NCBI GenBank assembly: GCA_947581795.1
Contig: CANPVS010000003.1
Location: forward strand, 51,994-115,993
Origin: an uncultured Oscillospiraceae bacterium
GTDB lineage: Bacteria > Bacillota > Clostridia > Oscillospirales > Oscillospiraceae
Length of the DNA: 64,000 nucleotides
Reading direction: 5' to 3'
Below are positions 8,504 through 15,590 of this stretch, one piece after another. The position numbers were made by a program, and so were the translations under genes. The notes beneath the pieces were generated by a model. That model was not told the origin of the DNA. It ran no database searches and saw only the letters and a program-made list of their open reading frames with translations. Each line of letters opens with the position of its first letter. Within the stretch, counting starts at the first letter, position 1.

Positions 8504-9568
8504 ATGGATATAAAGATCGTCAAGACGACCACTCCCCGAAAGAAGCCCGAGGGTGACAACATCCCCTTCGGTTCCTTCTTCTCCGACCATATGTTTGTCA
8601 TGAACTACTCCGACGGCCATTGGCATGACGCCCGGATCGTCCCCTACGGCCCCCTGACCCTGGAGCCCTCCGCCATGGTCCTGCACTATGCCCAGGAGGT
8701 ATTCGAGGGCATGAAGGCCTATCGGACCGCCGCCGGCCATATCCAGCTGTTCCGTGCCACGGAGAACATCGCCCGCATGGCCCGGTCCTGCGAGAAGCTG
8801 TGTGTGCCCCCTGTCCCCGACGAGGACTACCTGCAGGCCATCAAGGCCCTGGTGGAAGTGGATAAGGACTGGGTCCCCTCCGCGCCGGACACCAGCCTGT
8901 ACATCCGGCCCTTCGTCATCGCCACGGACCCGAAGCTGGGCGTGCACGCCTCCTCCACCTACATCTTCTGCATCATCACCTGCCCGGTGGGCAGTTACTA
9001 CCCCGAGGGCATCAACCCGGTGCGCATCGCCATCGAGGGCCGGGAGGTCCGGGCCGTCCGTGGCGGCACCGGCTTTGCCAAGTGCGGCGGCAACTACGCC
9101 GCCAGCCTGCATGCCAGCGAGATCGCCGAAAAGCAGGGCTTCTCCCAGGTCCTTTGGCTGGACGGCGTGGAGCAGAAGTACATCGAGGAAGTGGGCTCCA
9201 TGAACGTGATGTTCAAGATCGACGGCAGGATCGTGACTCCCTCCCTGGCCAGCGGCTCCGTGCTCCCCGGCGTCACCCGCAAGAGCTGCCTGCAGCTGCT
9301 CCGGGACTGGGGCTATGAGGTGGAGGAGCGGAACATCTCCATCGACGAGCTCATCGGCGCGGTCAAGTCCGGCAAGCTGGACGAGGCCTGGGGCTGCGGC
9401 ACCGCCGCCGTGGTGAGCCCCATCGGCGAGATCTATTACGGCGGCGAGGACTACACCATCGCCGGCAACAAGATCGGCCCCGTGACCCAGAAGCTGTACG
9501 ACACCATCACCGGCATCCAGTGGGGCAAGATCGACGACCCCTACGGCTGGGTGATACCTGTGTGCTGA
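8504..9568 (+). CDS. ilvE: Branched-chain amino acid aminotransferase
   Basis: 354 residues, the length of BCAT enzymes of the eukaryote-like group. Carries FEGMKAYR near residue 69, YIRPFVIATD, and the region GGTGFAKCGGNYAASL with the PLP-binding lysine, then WLDGVEQKYIEEVGSMNVMF and SGSVLPGVTR. It is a cytosolic PLP enzyme that interconverts Val, Leu and Ile with their 2-oxo acids using 2-oxoglutarate. It has its own promoter, and AGGAGG lies 7 bp before the ATG. galE follows on the same strand after 59 bp containing a small GC hairpin (TTCGCGC/GCGCGAA), so partial read-through is possible. Confidence 0.96.
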   Translation: MDIKIVKTTTPRKKPEGDNIPFGSFFSDHMFVMNYSDGHWHDARIVPYGPLTLEPSAMVLHYAQEVFEGMKAYRTAAGHIQLFRATENIARMARSCEKLCVPPVPDEDYLQAIKALVEVDKDWVPSAPDTSLYIRPFVIATDPKLGVHASSTYIFCIITCPVGSYYPEGINPVRIAIEGREVRAVRGGTGFAKCGGNYAASLHASEIAEKQGFSQVLWLDGVEQKYIEEVGSMNVMFKIDGRIVTPSLASGSVLPGVTRKSCLQLLRDWGYEVEERNISIDELIGAVKSGKLDEAWGCGTAAVVSPIGEIYYGGEDYTIAGNKIGPVTQKLYDTITGIQWGKIDDPYGWVIPVC

Positions 9569-9627
9569 GATCATATCTTATTCGCGCTTGCGGGCGCGAA
9601 CTCTGCGAGGCTGAGGAGGTCTATAAA

Positions 9628-10638
9628 ATGACTATCTTACTTACCGGCGCGGCCGGGTACATCGGCTCCCACACCGCCATCGCCCTGGCCGAGGCCGGCT
9701 ATGACGTGGCCATCGTGGACGACTTCTCCAACTCCAGCCCCGAGGCGGTCCGCCGCTGCGAGGAGCTGACCGGGAAGAAGATGCCCCTCTATGAGGCGGA
9801 TGTGTCCGACAAGGAGGCCCTTCGCAAGATATTCGCCGAGGTGAAGCCCGCGGCGGTGATGCACTTCGCCGGCTTCAAGGCGGTGGGCGAGAGCGTGGCC
9901 AAGCCCCTTATGTACTACCGCAACAACCTGGACACCACCCTGAGCCTTTTGGAAGTCATGGCGGAGTTCGGCGTGGGCCCCTTCATCTTCTCCTCCTCCG
10001 CCACGGTCTACGGCGCCAAGGCCAAGGTGCCCTACACCGAGGAGAGCGAGACCGGCGGCTGCACAAACCCCTACGGCTGGACCAAGTTTATGATCGAGCA
10101 GATCGCCTCCGGCGCCGCCAAGGCGGACAGCAACATGAGCGTGGTGCTGCTGCGGTACTTCAACCCTGTGGGCGCCCATCCCAGCGGCCGCATCGGCGAG
10201 AACCCCTCCGGCATTCCCAATAACCTGATGCCCTACATCACCCAGGTGGCCGTGGGCCGCCTGCCCCATCTGAATGTGTTCGGCAACGACTACGACACCC
10301 CGGACGGCACCGGCGTGCGGGATTACATCCACGTGGTGGACCTGGCCGAGGGCCATGTGGCCGCGCTGAAGTACGCCCTGGGGCACAAGGGTACGGAGGT
10401 GTTCAACCTGGGCACCGGCCACGGCGTCAGCGTGCTGGAGCTGGTCCACGCCTTCGAGCGGGCCTCCGGCGTGAAGATCCCCTACGAGATCACGCCCCGC
10501 CGGCCCGGCGACCTGGCCAGCGTGTACGCCGACTGCTCCAAGGCGGAGCGGGTCCTGGGCTGGAAGGCCGCCCGCACCGTGGACGAGATGTGCGCTGACT
10601 CCTGGCGCTGGCAGAAGAACAACCCCCAGGGTTACTGA
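9628..10638 (+). CDS. galE: UDP-glucose 4-epimerase
   Basis: 336 residues. Rossmann NAD motif TGAAGYIGSH at 6-15, SSSATVYG with the catalytic Ser, and YGWTKFMIEQ with the catalytic Tyr/Lys pair; C-terminal substrate domain with NLGTGHGVSVLE. Interconverts UDP-glucose and UDP-galactose for the Leloir pathway and envelope sugars. The start at 9628 has GAGGAGG 8 bp upstream; longer in-frame starts would overlap ilvE. A strong hairpin terminator follows. Confidence 0.96.
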   Translation: MTILLTGAAGYIGSHTAIALAEAGYDVAIVDDFSNSSPEAVRRCEELTGKKMPLYEADVSDKEALRKIFAEVKPAAVMHFAGFKAVGESVAKPLMYYRNNLDTTLSLLEVMAEFGVGPFIFSSSATVYGAKAKVPYTEESETGGCTNPYGWTKFMIEQIASGAAKADSNMSVVLLRYFNPVGAHPSGRIGENPSGIPNNLMPYITQVAVGRLPHLNVFGNDYDTPDGTGVRDYIHVVDLAEGHVAALKYALGHKGTEVFNLGTGHGVSVLELVHAFERASGVKIPYEITPRRPGDLASVYADCSKAERVLGWKAARTVDEMCADSWRWQKNNPQGY

Positions 10639-10696
10639 GCCGCAATCCCCCGAAAAATGGGGGTTTCCGACGAACGATATGGTAATTTCTTACAAA

Positions 10697-10722
10697 AGCC
10701 CCCTCCAAAAGAGGGGGCTTCA
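10697..10722 (+). terminator. Rho-independent terminator after galE
   Basis: Perfect 9-bp stem AGCCCCCTC / GAGGGGGCT with loop CAAAA, followed by a T-containing stretch. Confidence 0.8.
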
Positions 10723-10763
10723 TTAGTCTTTTGATAGAATCGACGTGATTTTGCAAAAGAACC

Positions 10764-10792
10764 TTACGCCAGCTGGAAAAAAGTGTTATAAT
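10764..10792 (+). promoter_or_regulatory. Promoter of the CarD-type gene
   Basis: TTACGC (weak -35), 17 bp, TATAAT (10787-10792), about 77 bp before the GTG start. Confidence 0.5.
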
Positions 10793-10868
10793 ACTAACAG
10801 TAATATAAAGTGCGGGTAATAGCACCGTGGGCCGGCCGGTGGGCCGAGAGAACAAGGAGCGTGGCGTT

Positions 10869-11396
10869 GTGTATCAGAAAGGCGAACTCATAGCGTACGG
10901 CGGCACGGGCGTGTGCCGGGTAGTGGACGTGGTGGCGAGAAAGCCGAGCCGGACGGAGCCGGAGCGGATGTATTACGTGCTGGAGCCGCTGTATCAGACG
11001 GGCACCATCACCACGCCAGTGGACAACGGGAAGGTGGCCACCAGGCCGGTGATCACCAGGGACCAGGCCATGGCCCTCATCGACCAGATCCCCACCATCC
11101 AGCCGGAGGTATACTACAACCAGAACCTGCAGCAGCTGGAAAACCACTACAAGACCCGGATGGAGGACCATGACTGCATGAGCCTTCTGCGGCTCACTAT
11201 GTCCACCTACCGGAAGAAAGTGGAGCGGGAGGAGAAGAAGCTGAAGTTCGGCGCTGTGGACCGGCGGTATATGGAGCGGGCGGAGGACCTGCTCTATGGA
11301 GAGCTGGCCGTGGCCCTGGGCATCACCCGGGACAGCGTCCAGGACTTCATCGCCCGGCGGCTGGAATCCCTGGGGGCCGCGCCTGAGGCGGTGTAA
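10869..11396 (+). CDS. CarD/CdnL-type transcription regulator
   Basis: 175 residues from a GTG at 10869, chosen because AAGGAG lies 9 bp upstream. The N-terminal ~60 residues (YQKGELIAYGGTGVCRV ... YYVLEPLY) are the Tudor-like RNA-polymerase interaction domain shared by CarD and Mfd; the rest is helical with a Lys/Arg/Glu-rich segment. Members bind the RNA polymerase beta subunit and stabilise or adjust open complexes at promoters. It is transcribed alone, from its own promoter, and ends at a perfect hairpin. Its regulon cannot be inferred here. Confidence 0.85.
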   Translation: MYQKGELIAYGGTGVCRVVDVVARKPSRTEPERMYYVLEPLYQTGTITTPVDNGKVATRPVITRDQAMALIDQIPTIQPEVYYNQNLQQLENHYKTRMEDHDCMSLLRLTMSTYRKKVEREEKKLKFGAVDRRYMERAEDLLYGELAVALGITRDSVQDFIARRLESLGAAPEAV

Positions 11397-11412
11397 GACG
11401 AAACGGAATAAT

Positions 11413-11442
11413 ATATCCCGCCGGGCGTGCCCGGCGGGATAT
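11413..11442. terminator. Perfect hairpin, bidirectional terminator; twin of 11951-11976
   Basis: 14-bp perfect stem ATATCCCGCCGGGC / GCCCGGCGGGATAT with a GT loop, between the CarD-type gene and the convergent small gene at 11454. The same core hairpin recurs at 11951-11976, each time followed by an ATATGCCC sequence. Confidence 0.75.
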
Positions 11443-11453
11443 CTATATGCCCG

Positions 11454-11624
11454 TCAGCTTTTTGACGGGTCGCCGCAGGTCTGTATGTACAATTCTTCTG
11501 CCTCCAGCAATGCCGCCTGCATGAGCTCGCGGGCCTGTTCCACTTTTGCCTTGTCTTCCAGCATGTCCAGAGCCTGGTCCATGGCCGCACAGACGATGTG
11601 GTACATCTGCTCGTAGTCTGTCAT
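11454..11624 (-). CDS. Small helical protein of unknown function (56 aa)
   Basis: 56 residues, starting MTDYEQMYHIVCAAMDQALD and ending in LLEAEELYIQT. The gene has a GAGGGGGTG ribosome site. A clear relative of 59 residues (MTNYKRAYHILCAAASHALD ... ALLEAEDVCIES) lies in the mobile region at 58389-58568, so this is a small protein family shared by chromosome and element. Both are all-helical by composition. No domain or function is recognised. Confidence 0.7.
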   Translation of the reverse strand: MTDYEQMYHIVCAAMDQALDMLEDKAKVEQARELMQAALLEAEELYIQTCGDPSKS

Positions 11625-11728
11625 CAAAACACCCCCTCGCACCTATTATAGATACTTATTTCAGTATATTCAAGCCCTGTTTTTCAGAAGATAATGGATC
11701 AGCAGTCTTCTGGAAGGGGGGTGGAGCG

Positions 11729-11947
11729 GTGATCTCCTATGAGCCATTATGGCAGACCATGCGCGAAAAGGGCGTGACAACGTATACGCTCATCGAGAAG
11801 TACCACATGAACCCCCGCACGATCAATCACCTGAAGCATGACCGCTCCATTACCATGTACACGCTGGAGAAGCTCTGCCGCATCCTTGACTGCCAGGCGG
11901 AAAGCGTCATCCGCTTTTTACCGGATGACCAGAAAACGGAAGAATAA
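11729..11947 (+). CDS. Small XRE-type DNA-binding protein
   Basis: 72 residues from a GTG at 11729 preceded by a G-rich ribosome site. The chain (LWQTMREKGVTTYTLIEKY ... RTINHLKHDRSITMYTLEKLCRILDC) is a minimal Cro/CI helix-turn-helix with the usual ending CRILDCQAESVIRFLP. Such stand-alone domains act as local repressors. It is divergent from the 56-residue gene at 11454 with about 100 bp between them, so it may regulate that gene. It ends at the second copy of the duplicated hairpin. Confidence 0.78.
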   Translation: MISYEPLWQTMREKGVTTYTLIEKYHMNPRTINHLKHDRSITMYTLEKLCRILDCQAESVIRFLPDDQKTEE

Positions 11948-11950
11948 ATC

Positions 11951-11976
11951 ATCCCGCCGGGCGTGCCCGGCGGGAT
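11951..11976. terminator. Hairpin terminator between convergent genes
   Basis: 12-bp perfect stem ATCCCGCCGGGC / GCCCGGCGGGAT with GT loop. It separates the plus-strand XRE gene from the minus-strand GDH-like gene and repeats the hairpin at 11413-11442. Confidence 0.75.
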
Positions 11977-11978
11977 AT

Positions 11979-13274
11979 TCATATGCCCTTGGTCAGCATA
12001 GTGCCGGCCAGACGGCGGAAGGCCGCGGCCCGGGCGGCGCGGGACAGGTCACCGGACTGCCCCGGCTCCCATACCGCCCGGAGCAGGGCTTCCATGGCGG
12101 CCCGGAGCCGCCGGTCCGCCTCCCAGGGGCCGGGCGTCTCCTGCCCGGCAGGGACCAGCTCGGCCCCGGCCCCCGCCAGAAGGCCGGGGGCGTATACCGC
12201 TGCGGCGGAGAAGACCTGCCCGGCCAGAGCCGTGACGGTCTGGGGCGCGCCCTCGAACACCCCCGCCGGCCGGTGGGCCATGATGCGCCGGGCGGAGCCC
12301 GCTCCCATGCGGCCGTGGCCGGGGCAGAGGAACACCACGTCCGCCGGGATGTCCTCCAGAGCCGGGCCGGGGCGGTACTCTACCCCCGGGCTGCGGATGG
12401 CCCAGAGGAGCAGGGGAAGCCCCGGCTTTTCCGCCATGTCCCGCAATAGCCGCAGGGGCAGCCCGTCCCCGGCCCAGAGGCACCCGGTCTCGTCCCCGAA
12501 GGCCGCCACCTTGGCCCCGGTCCGGGCCGCCATCTCCCCGGTCCACGCCCCCTGGGCCCCGCAGCCGGAGATGAGCACGGTCTGACCCTCCAGCCGTTCC
12601 CCGGCGCATTGGCGCAGGGCCGCCTGGGCGAAGAAGACCAGCCCGTGTCCCGCCGCCTTGCTCCGGGGCATAGCGTATTGCTCCCGCCGGGGGAGAACGC
12701 CGCCGGTGAGGGCGCAGAGACGCTCGTACTGCCCGGCCAGCAGGGCTGTCTCCCGGGCCGGGGCTTGGCCTTCCCACTGGCCGGGCTGAAAACCGGGCTC
12801 CAGGCAGGGATAGAGCCCCTCTATGAAGGCCCGGCAGAACCGGAGGCACTCCCCGTCGCTCATCTGCTCGGGGGCCGCGTCCGCCCCCGCCAGGGCCGCG
12901 CCATGAGAGAGGCCCGCCAGCGCCCGGCACAGGGTCAGATCCAAAGCCAGGGCCTTGGCCCGGTCCAGGTCCAGCCCCGGCCGCAGGACCAGATCCGTCC
13001 GGGGCGGGCCCAGGACCGTGCTGAAGCGCAGGTATATGCCCCGGGTCACTTGGGTCCGGCCCCGGTCGTCGGTCCAGACCACGGGGAAAAGGCATGTCTG
13101 CTCCGGCTCGCCCAGCCGCTCGGGCAGCCCCCGGGCGGCGTACAGGGGCTGCTCCTCCAGGGCGGGGCCGACGCTCTCGTGCAGCGCCTCCAAGGCCTGG
13201 AGGAAGGATGTCTGGCCGGGGTCGCGCCCGGCTGCCGCGGCGTAGGCCCGGCGGAGATAGGGATGCTCGGTCAT
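11979..13274 (-). CDS. Glutamate-dehydrogenase-like protein lacking the catalytic lysines
   Basis: 431 residues, close to the ~445 of hexameric GDH. The family scaffold is recognisable: LEALHESVGPALEE, RLGEPEQTCLFPVVWTDD, QVTRGIYLRFSTVLGPP, SDGECLRFCRAFIEGLYPCL, and a C-terminal Rossmann part with LISGCGAQGAWTGEMAARTG. The substrate-binding segments have changed: where GDH has PYKGGLRF this protein has PPRTDLVLRP, and where GDH has GGGKGGSDFDP it has SHGAALAGADAAP. Both catalytic lysines are therefore absent, and it probably no longer oxidises glutamate. The open frame is intact with a good ribosome site (GGGAGGG), so it is a candidate pseudoenzyme rather than a dead gene. Confidence 0.72.
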   Translation of the reverse strand: MTEHPYLRRAYAAAAGRDPGQTSFLQALEALHESVGPALEEQPLYAARGLPERLGEPEQTCLFPVVWTDDRGRTQVTRGIYLRFSTVLGPPRTDLVLRPGLDLDRAKALALDLTLCRALAGLSHGAALAGADAAPEQMSDGECLRFCRAFIEGLYPCLEPGFQPGQWEGQAPARETALLAGQYERLCALTGGVLPRREQYAMPRSKAAGHGLVFFAQAALRQCAGERLEGQTVLISGCGAQGAWTGEMAARTGAKVAAFGDETGCLWAGDGLPLRLLRDMAEKPGLPLLLWAIRSPGVEYRPGPALEDIPADVVFLCPGHGRMGAGSARRIMAHRPAGVFEGAPQTVTALAGQVFSAAAVYAPGLLAGAGAELVPAGQETPGPWEADRRLRAAMEALLRAVWEPGQSGDLSRAARAAAFRRLAGTMLTKGI

Positions 13275-13369
13275 ATGTCCCTCCCACATGATTTCTCGTT
13301 TTTCAGCATCCTATGCGCCGGGCGAGATGTCCTATGCCCCGGCGGGCGGCGGGTTTTACATTTTACCCG

Positions 13370-13398
13370 TTGACAAGCGCGGGGTTTTATGATATAGT
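13370..13398 (+). promoter_or_regulatory. Sigma-A promoter of the tRNA genes
   Basis: Consensus TTGACA (13370-13375), 17 bp spacer, TATAGT (13393-13398), 19 bp before the tRNA-Thr. Confidence 0.88.
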
Positions 13399-13417
13399 TC
13401 AACGGCTGGGAAGATCA

Positions 13418-13493
13418 GCTGGTATAGCTCAGTTGGTAGAGCAGCTGATTTGTAATCAGCAGGTCGGGGGTTCGAGTCCGTCTACCAGCTCCA
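13418..13493 (+). tRNA. tRNA-Thr (anticodon TGT)
   Basis: 76 nt including an encoded CCA. Acceptor GCTGGTA/TACCAGC, D arm GCTC/GAGC, anticodon stem GCTGA/TCAGC with loop TTTGTAA (anticodon TGT), T loop TTCGAGT. All stems pair. Confidence 0.97.
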
Positions 13494-13628
13494 CCGTCAG
13501 AGGCGGCTTGCTCCGTTCCGCTTCCGGCGAAGCCGAAAGCTGCACATCCGCGCCCCGCCTCTTCCTTTTTCAAATCGAACCCGCTGCGCTGGGCTTCGAT
13601 TTGAGTAACGGGAGAACAAAGTGAATAT

Positions 13629-13713
13629 GGGGGAATTCCCGAGTGGCCAAAGGGGACAGACTGTAAATCTGCTGGCAATGCCTTCGGTGGTTCGAATCCA
13701 CCTTCCCCCACCA
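13629..13713 (+). tRNA. tRNA-Tyr (anticodon GTA)
   Basis: 85 nt with encoded CCA and the long variable arm of type II tRNAs. Acceptor GGGGGAA/TTCCCCC, anticodon stem CAGA/TCTG with loop CTGTAAA (anticodon GTA), T loop TTCGAAT. Lies 135 bp after tRNA-Thr. Confidence 0.97.
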
Positions 13714-13753
13714 AAATACAGAGACACCGCACAAGTGGTGTCTCTGTATTTTT
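13713..13753 (+). terminator. Terminator after tRNA-Tyr
   Basis: 16-bp perfect stem AAAATACAGAGACACC / GGTGTCTCTGTATTTT followed by T. Confidence 0.85.
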
Positions 13754-13770
13754 GGTATGGGTCTTTGTAA

Positions 13771-13869
13771 GTGGATTCGAAGGGAGCGGTGTTAGAAAAC
13801 GTGCCAGTGGCACGTTTTCCCCGCGACCCGACCCGTCCGCAGACGGGCGAATCCACCTTCCCCCACCAA
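13771..13869 (+). repeat. Duplicated tRNA-Tyr 3' end with internal palindromes
   Basis: Bases 13848-13869 repeat exactly the last 22 bases of the tRNA-Tyr region (13693-13714). Bases 13771-13779 (GTGGATTCG) are the reverse complement of its start, so the segment is bounded by an inverted pair. Inside lie two perfect hairpins: GAAAACGTGCC-agt-GGCACGTTTTC (13795-13819) and CCCGTC-cgca-GACGGG. A second terminator follows. This may be an integration scar or a tRNA-targeting repeat. Confidence 0.7.
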
Positions 13870-13870
13870 G

Positions 13871-13906
13871 CAGCGACACGCCGCACCCGCGGTGTGTCGC
13901 TGTTTT
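13871..13906 (+). terminator. Second terminator-like hairpin after the duplicated tRNA end
   Basis: CAGCGACAC / GTGTCGCTG stem followed by TTTTG; it parallels the terminator placed after the real tRNA-Tyr. The 100 bases after it, to the next gene, show nothing further. Confidence 0.7.
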
Positions 13907-14017
13907 GATATGGGGTTTTGGAGCATATAGCAGACCGTTTTTTGGGACAGCACAGTATCTATGCTATGAAAGGATGAGCGCAAGGGAAAAACGAACAAAA
14001 AGGAAAGAGGAATGACA

Positions 14018-14308
14018 ATGAAAGAGTATAAACTGCTTAGTGCTGACGGAAAATTCTACACCTCTACTGCTCCAGGGACCTATGGGGGAAACAGCAAAGC
14101 CAAGATTTATGGCCGCCTTGACTGCCCCGCTGCCCTGTCTGCGATAAAAGCCCACCCTGGAAGCTATGAGGCGGGCAGGGTGTTCTTCGCCGATGAGGGG
14201 ACAGCCGTCGCCGCCGGGTATCGTCCGTGCGGGAGATGCCTTCGCGGGAAGTATATCGAGTGGAAAAACGATCCGCAACAATACCGTGAGAAGTTTGTCA
14301 ACAAGTAA
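14018..14308 (+). CDS. Stand-alone Ada-type zinc-binding domain protein
   Basis: 96 residues. Start chosen at 14018 because AAAGAGG is 7 bp upstream; the ATG at 14012 is too close. The chain has the Ada N-terminal pattern: YGRLDCPAAL, a helix, VFFADEGTAVAAGYRPCGRC, with Cys residues placed to bind one zinc. In full Ada this domain takes methyl groups from DNA phosphotriesters and activates transcription. Here the DNA-binding AraC and methyltransferase parts are missing, and the family includes many such domain-only proteins of unknown role, perhaps in DNA binding. It lies alone downstream of the tRNA genes. Confidence 0.8.
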   Translation: MKEYKLLSADGKFYTSTAPGTYGGNSKAKIYGRLDCPAALSAIKAHPGSYEAGRVFFADEGTAVAAGYRPCGRCLRGKYIEWKNDPQQYREKFVNK

Positions 14309-14319
14309 GGGGCCAACAG

Positions 14320-14372
14320 TATCACTTCACGCAGAAGCACACCGCCAACGAAGGTGTCTGTGTGTTTTGGTA
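14320..14372. repeat. Imperfect copy of the hairpin at 15541-15570
   Basis: CAGTATCACTTCACGCAGAA followed by GCACACCGCC resembles 15526-15553 (CAGTACACATCACGCAAAAG then CACACCGC). The hairpin arm here is imperfect (AAGCACACCG with GGTGTCTGTGTGTTTT). Confidence 0.5.
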
Positions 14373-14398
14373 TGGCCATCACCGCTCAACCGCACGTT

Positions 14399-14429
14399 GA
14401 CCGCTCTTGAAGGAGCGGTCATTGTTTTT
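14399..14429 (+). terminator. Terminator upstream of the XRE/TPR gene
   Basis: GACCGCTC-ttgaag-GAGCGGTC stem followed by ATTGTTTTT. Confidence 0.8.
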
Positions 14430-14486
14430 CCCGGGAAATGGCGTATCATAAGGGCACAGGCCTGAAAACGAAAAGGAGCTAAGCAA

Positions 14487-15518
14487 ATGGATATAGGCAA
14501 ACAGATCAAAGCCCTGCGGGTCCGCCGGGGCGTGACCCAGGAGGCCATGGCCCAGCGGCTGGGGGTGAGCCCCCAGGCGGTCAGCAAGTGGGAGCGGGGC
14601 GCCGCGACCCCGGACATCGCCATGCTGCCGGAGCTGTCCGTCTATCTGGGGGTGACCGTCGACGAGCTGTTCTCCCTGTCCGACGACACCCGCATGGAGC
14701 GGATACAAAACATGCTCTGGGACACCCGCACCCTCAGCGCCGCCGACGCGGACGCCGCAAGGGCCTTCCTGCTGGACAAGGCCCGGCGGGAGCGGTCCAA
14801 CGGCGCGCCCCTGGCCCTCCTGGCTGACATGGAGAACCACATCGCGGGCAGCCACCGGGAGCTGGCGGCGGAGTACGCGAAAGAGGCGCTGCGCCGGGAC
14901 CACACCCTCAAGCAGGCCCACGGGGAGCTGACCCTGGCCATGGGCGGCGCGGCGGACTGGTGCGTGCAGAACCACTGCGCCCTCATCGAGTTTTACAAGG
15001 ACCTGGCCGCCCGCCATCCCGACGACCGGCGGATATACTGGTGGCTTCTGGACCAGCTCATAGACGACGGGCGGCTGGCCGAAGCGGAAGAGTATCTCGC
15101 CGCGCTGGAAAAGCTGGACGACAGCTACCGCCCTCTGCTCTACCGCTGCCGGGCCGCCGCGAAGGCCGGGAAGAAGGACGAGGCGGCCGCCCTGTTCCGC
15201 CAGGTGGAGGCGCGCTGGCCCGACGACTGGGCCGCGGCCTTTGACATGGGGGACGTGATGGCCCGGGCGGGGGAATACGAGGCGGCCAAGGGATATTACC
15301 GGGCCTCCATGGAAAAGCAGGCCCCGCCCCGGTATACGGACGGCCTCACCTCCATCTCCCAGATATGCGAGATAGAAGGCGACCTGGCCGGGGCCATCGC
15401 CGCCGCGGAGGAGGAGATCGCGGTTCTGGCCTCCGACTGGAACACCACCGCCGGGGACAGCGTGGACCAGCACCGCCGCCGCATCGCCGCCCTCCGGGCG
15501 CGGATGGAAAAGCGCTGA
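14487..15518 (+). CDS. XRE-family regulator with helical repeat C-terminus
   Basis: 343 residues. HTH at 1-60 (IGKQIKALRVRRGVTQEAMA, QAVSKWERGAATPDIAMLPE) ending in the common DELFSLSDDTRMERIQNML. The remaining 270 residues are alpha-helical TPR-like repeats rich in Ala/Leu/Glu. Regulators of this build bind DNA and use the repeat domain to sense a ligand, peptide or partner protein. Ribosome site AAAAGGAG at normal distance. It ends at a hairpin shared with the convergent GH20 gene; no obvious partner gene adjoins it. Confidence 0.88.
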   Translation: MDIGKQIKALRVRRGVTQEAMAQRLGVSPQAVSKWERGAATPDIAMLPELSVYLGVTVDELFSLSDDTRMERIQNMLWDTRTLSAADADAARAFLLDKARRERSNGAPLALLADMENHIAGSHRELAAEYAKEALRRDHTLKQAHGELTLAMGGAADWCVQNHCALIEFYKDLAARHPDDRRIYWWLLDQLIDDGRLAEAEEYLAALEKLDDSYRPLLYRCRAAAKAGKKDEAAALFRQVEARWPDDWAAAFDMGDVMARAGEYEAAKGYYRASMEKQAPPRYTDGLTSISQICEIEGDLAGAIAAAEEEIAVLASDWNTTAGDSVDQHRRRIAALRARMEKR

Positions 15519-15540
15519 GTCAAACAGTACACATCACGCA

Positions 15541-15570
15541 AAAGCACACCGCAGAGGCGGTGTGCTTTTG
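15541..15570. terminator. Bidirectional terminator between XRE and GH20 genes
   Basis: AAAAGCACACCGC-agag-GCGGTGTGCTTTT: a 13-bp perfect stem with T-rich tails on both strands. Confidence 0.85.
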
Positions 15571-15590
15571 TGTTGGAAAGGTATCCGCCC

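Noticed and set aside
8333..9574. 413-codon minus-strand open frame opposite ilvE
   Set aside because: ilvE on the plus strand has a promoter, ribosome site and all catalytic blocks.
13415..13886. Open frames across the tRNA genes on the minus strand
   Set aside because: They include tRNA sequence read backwards and have no protein features.
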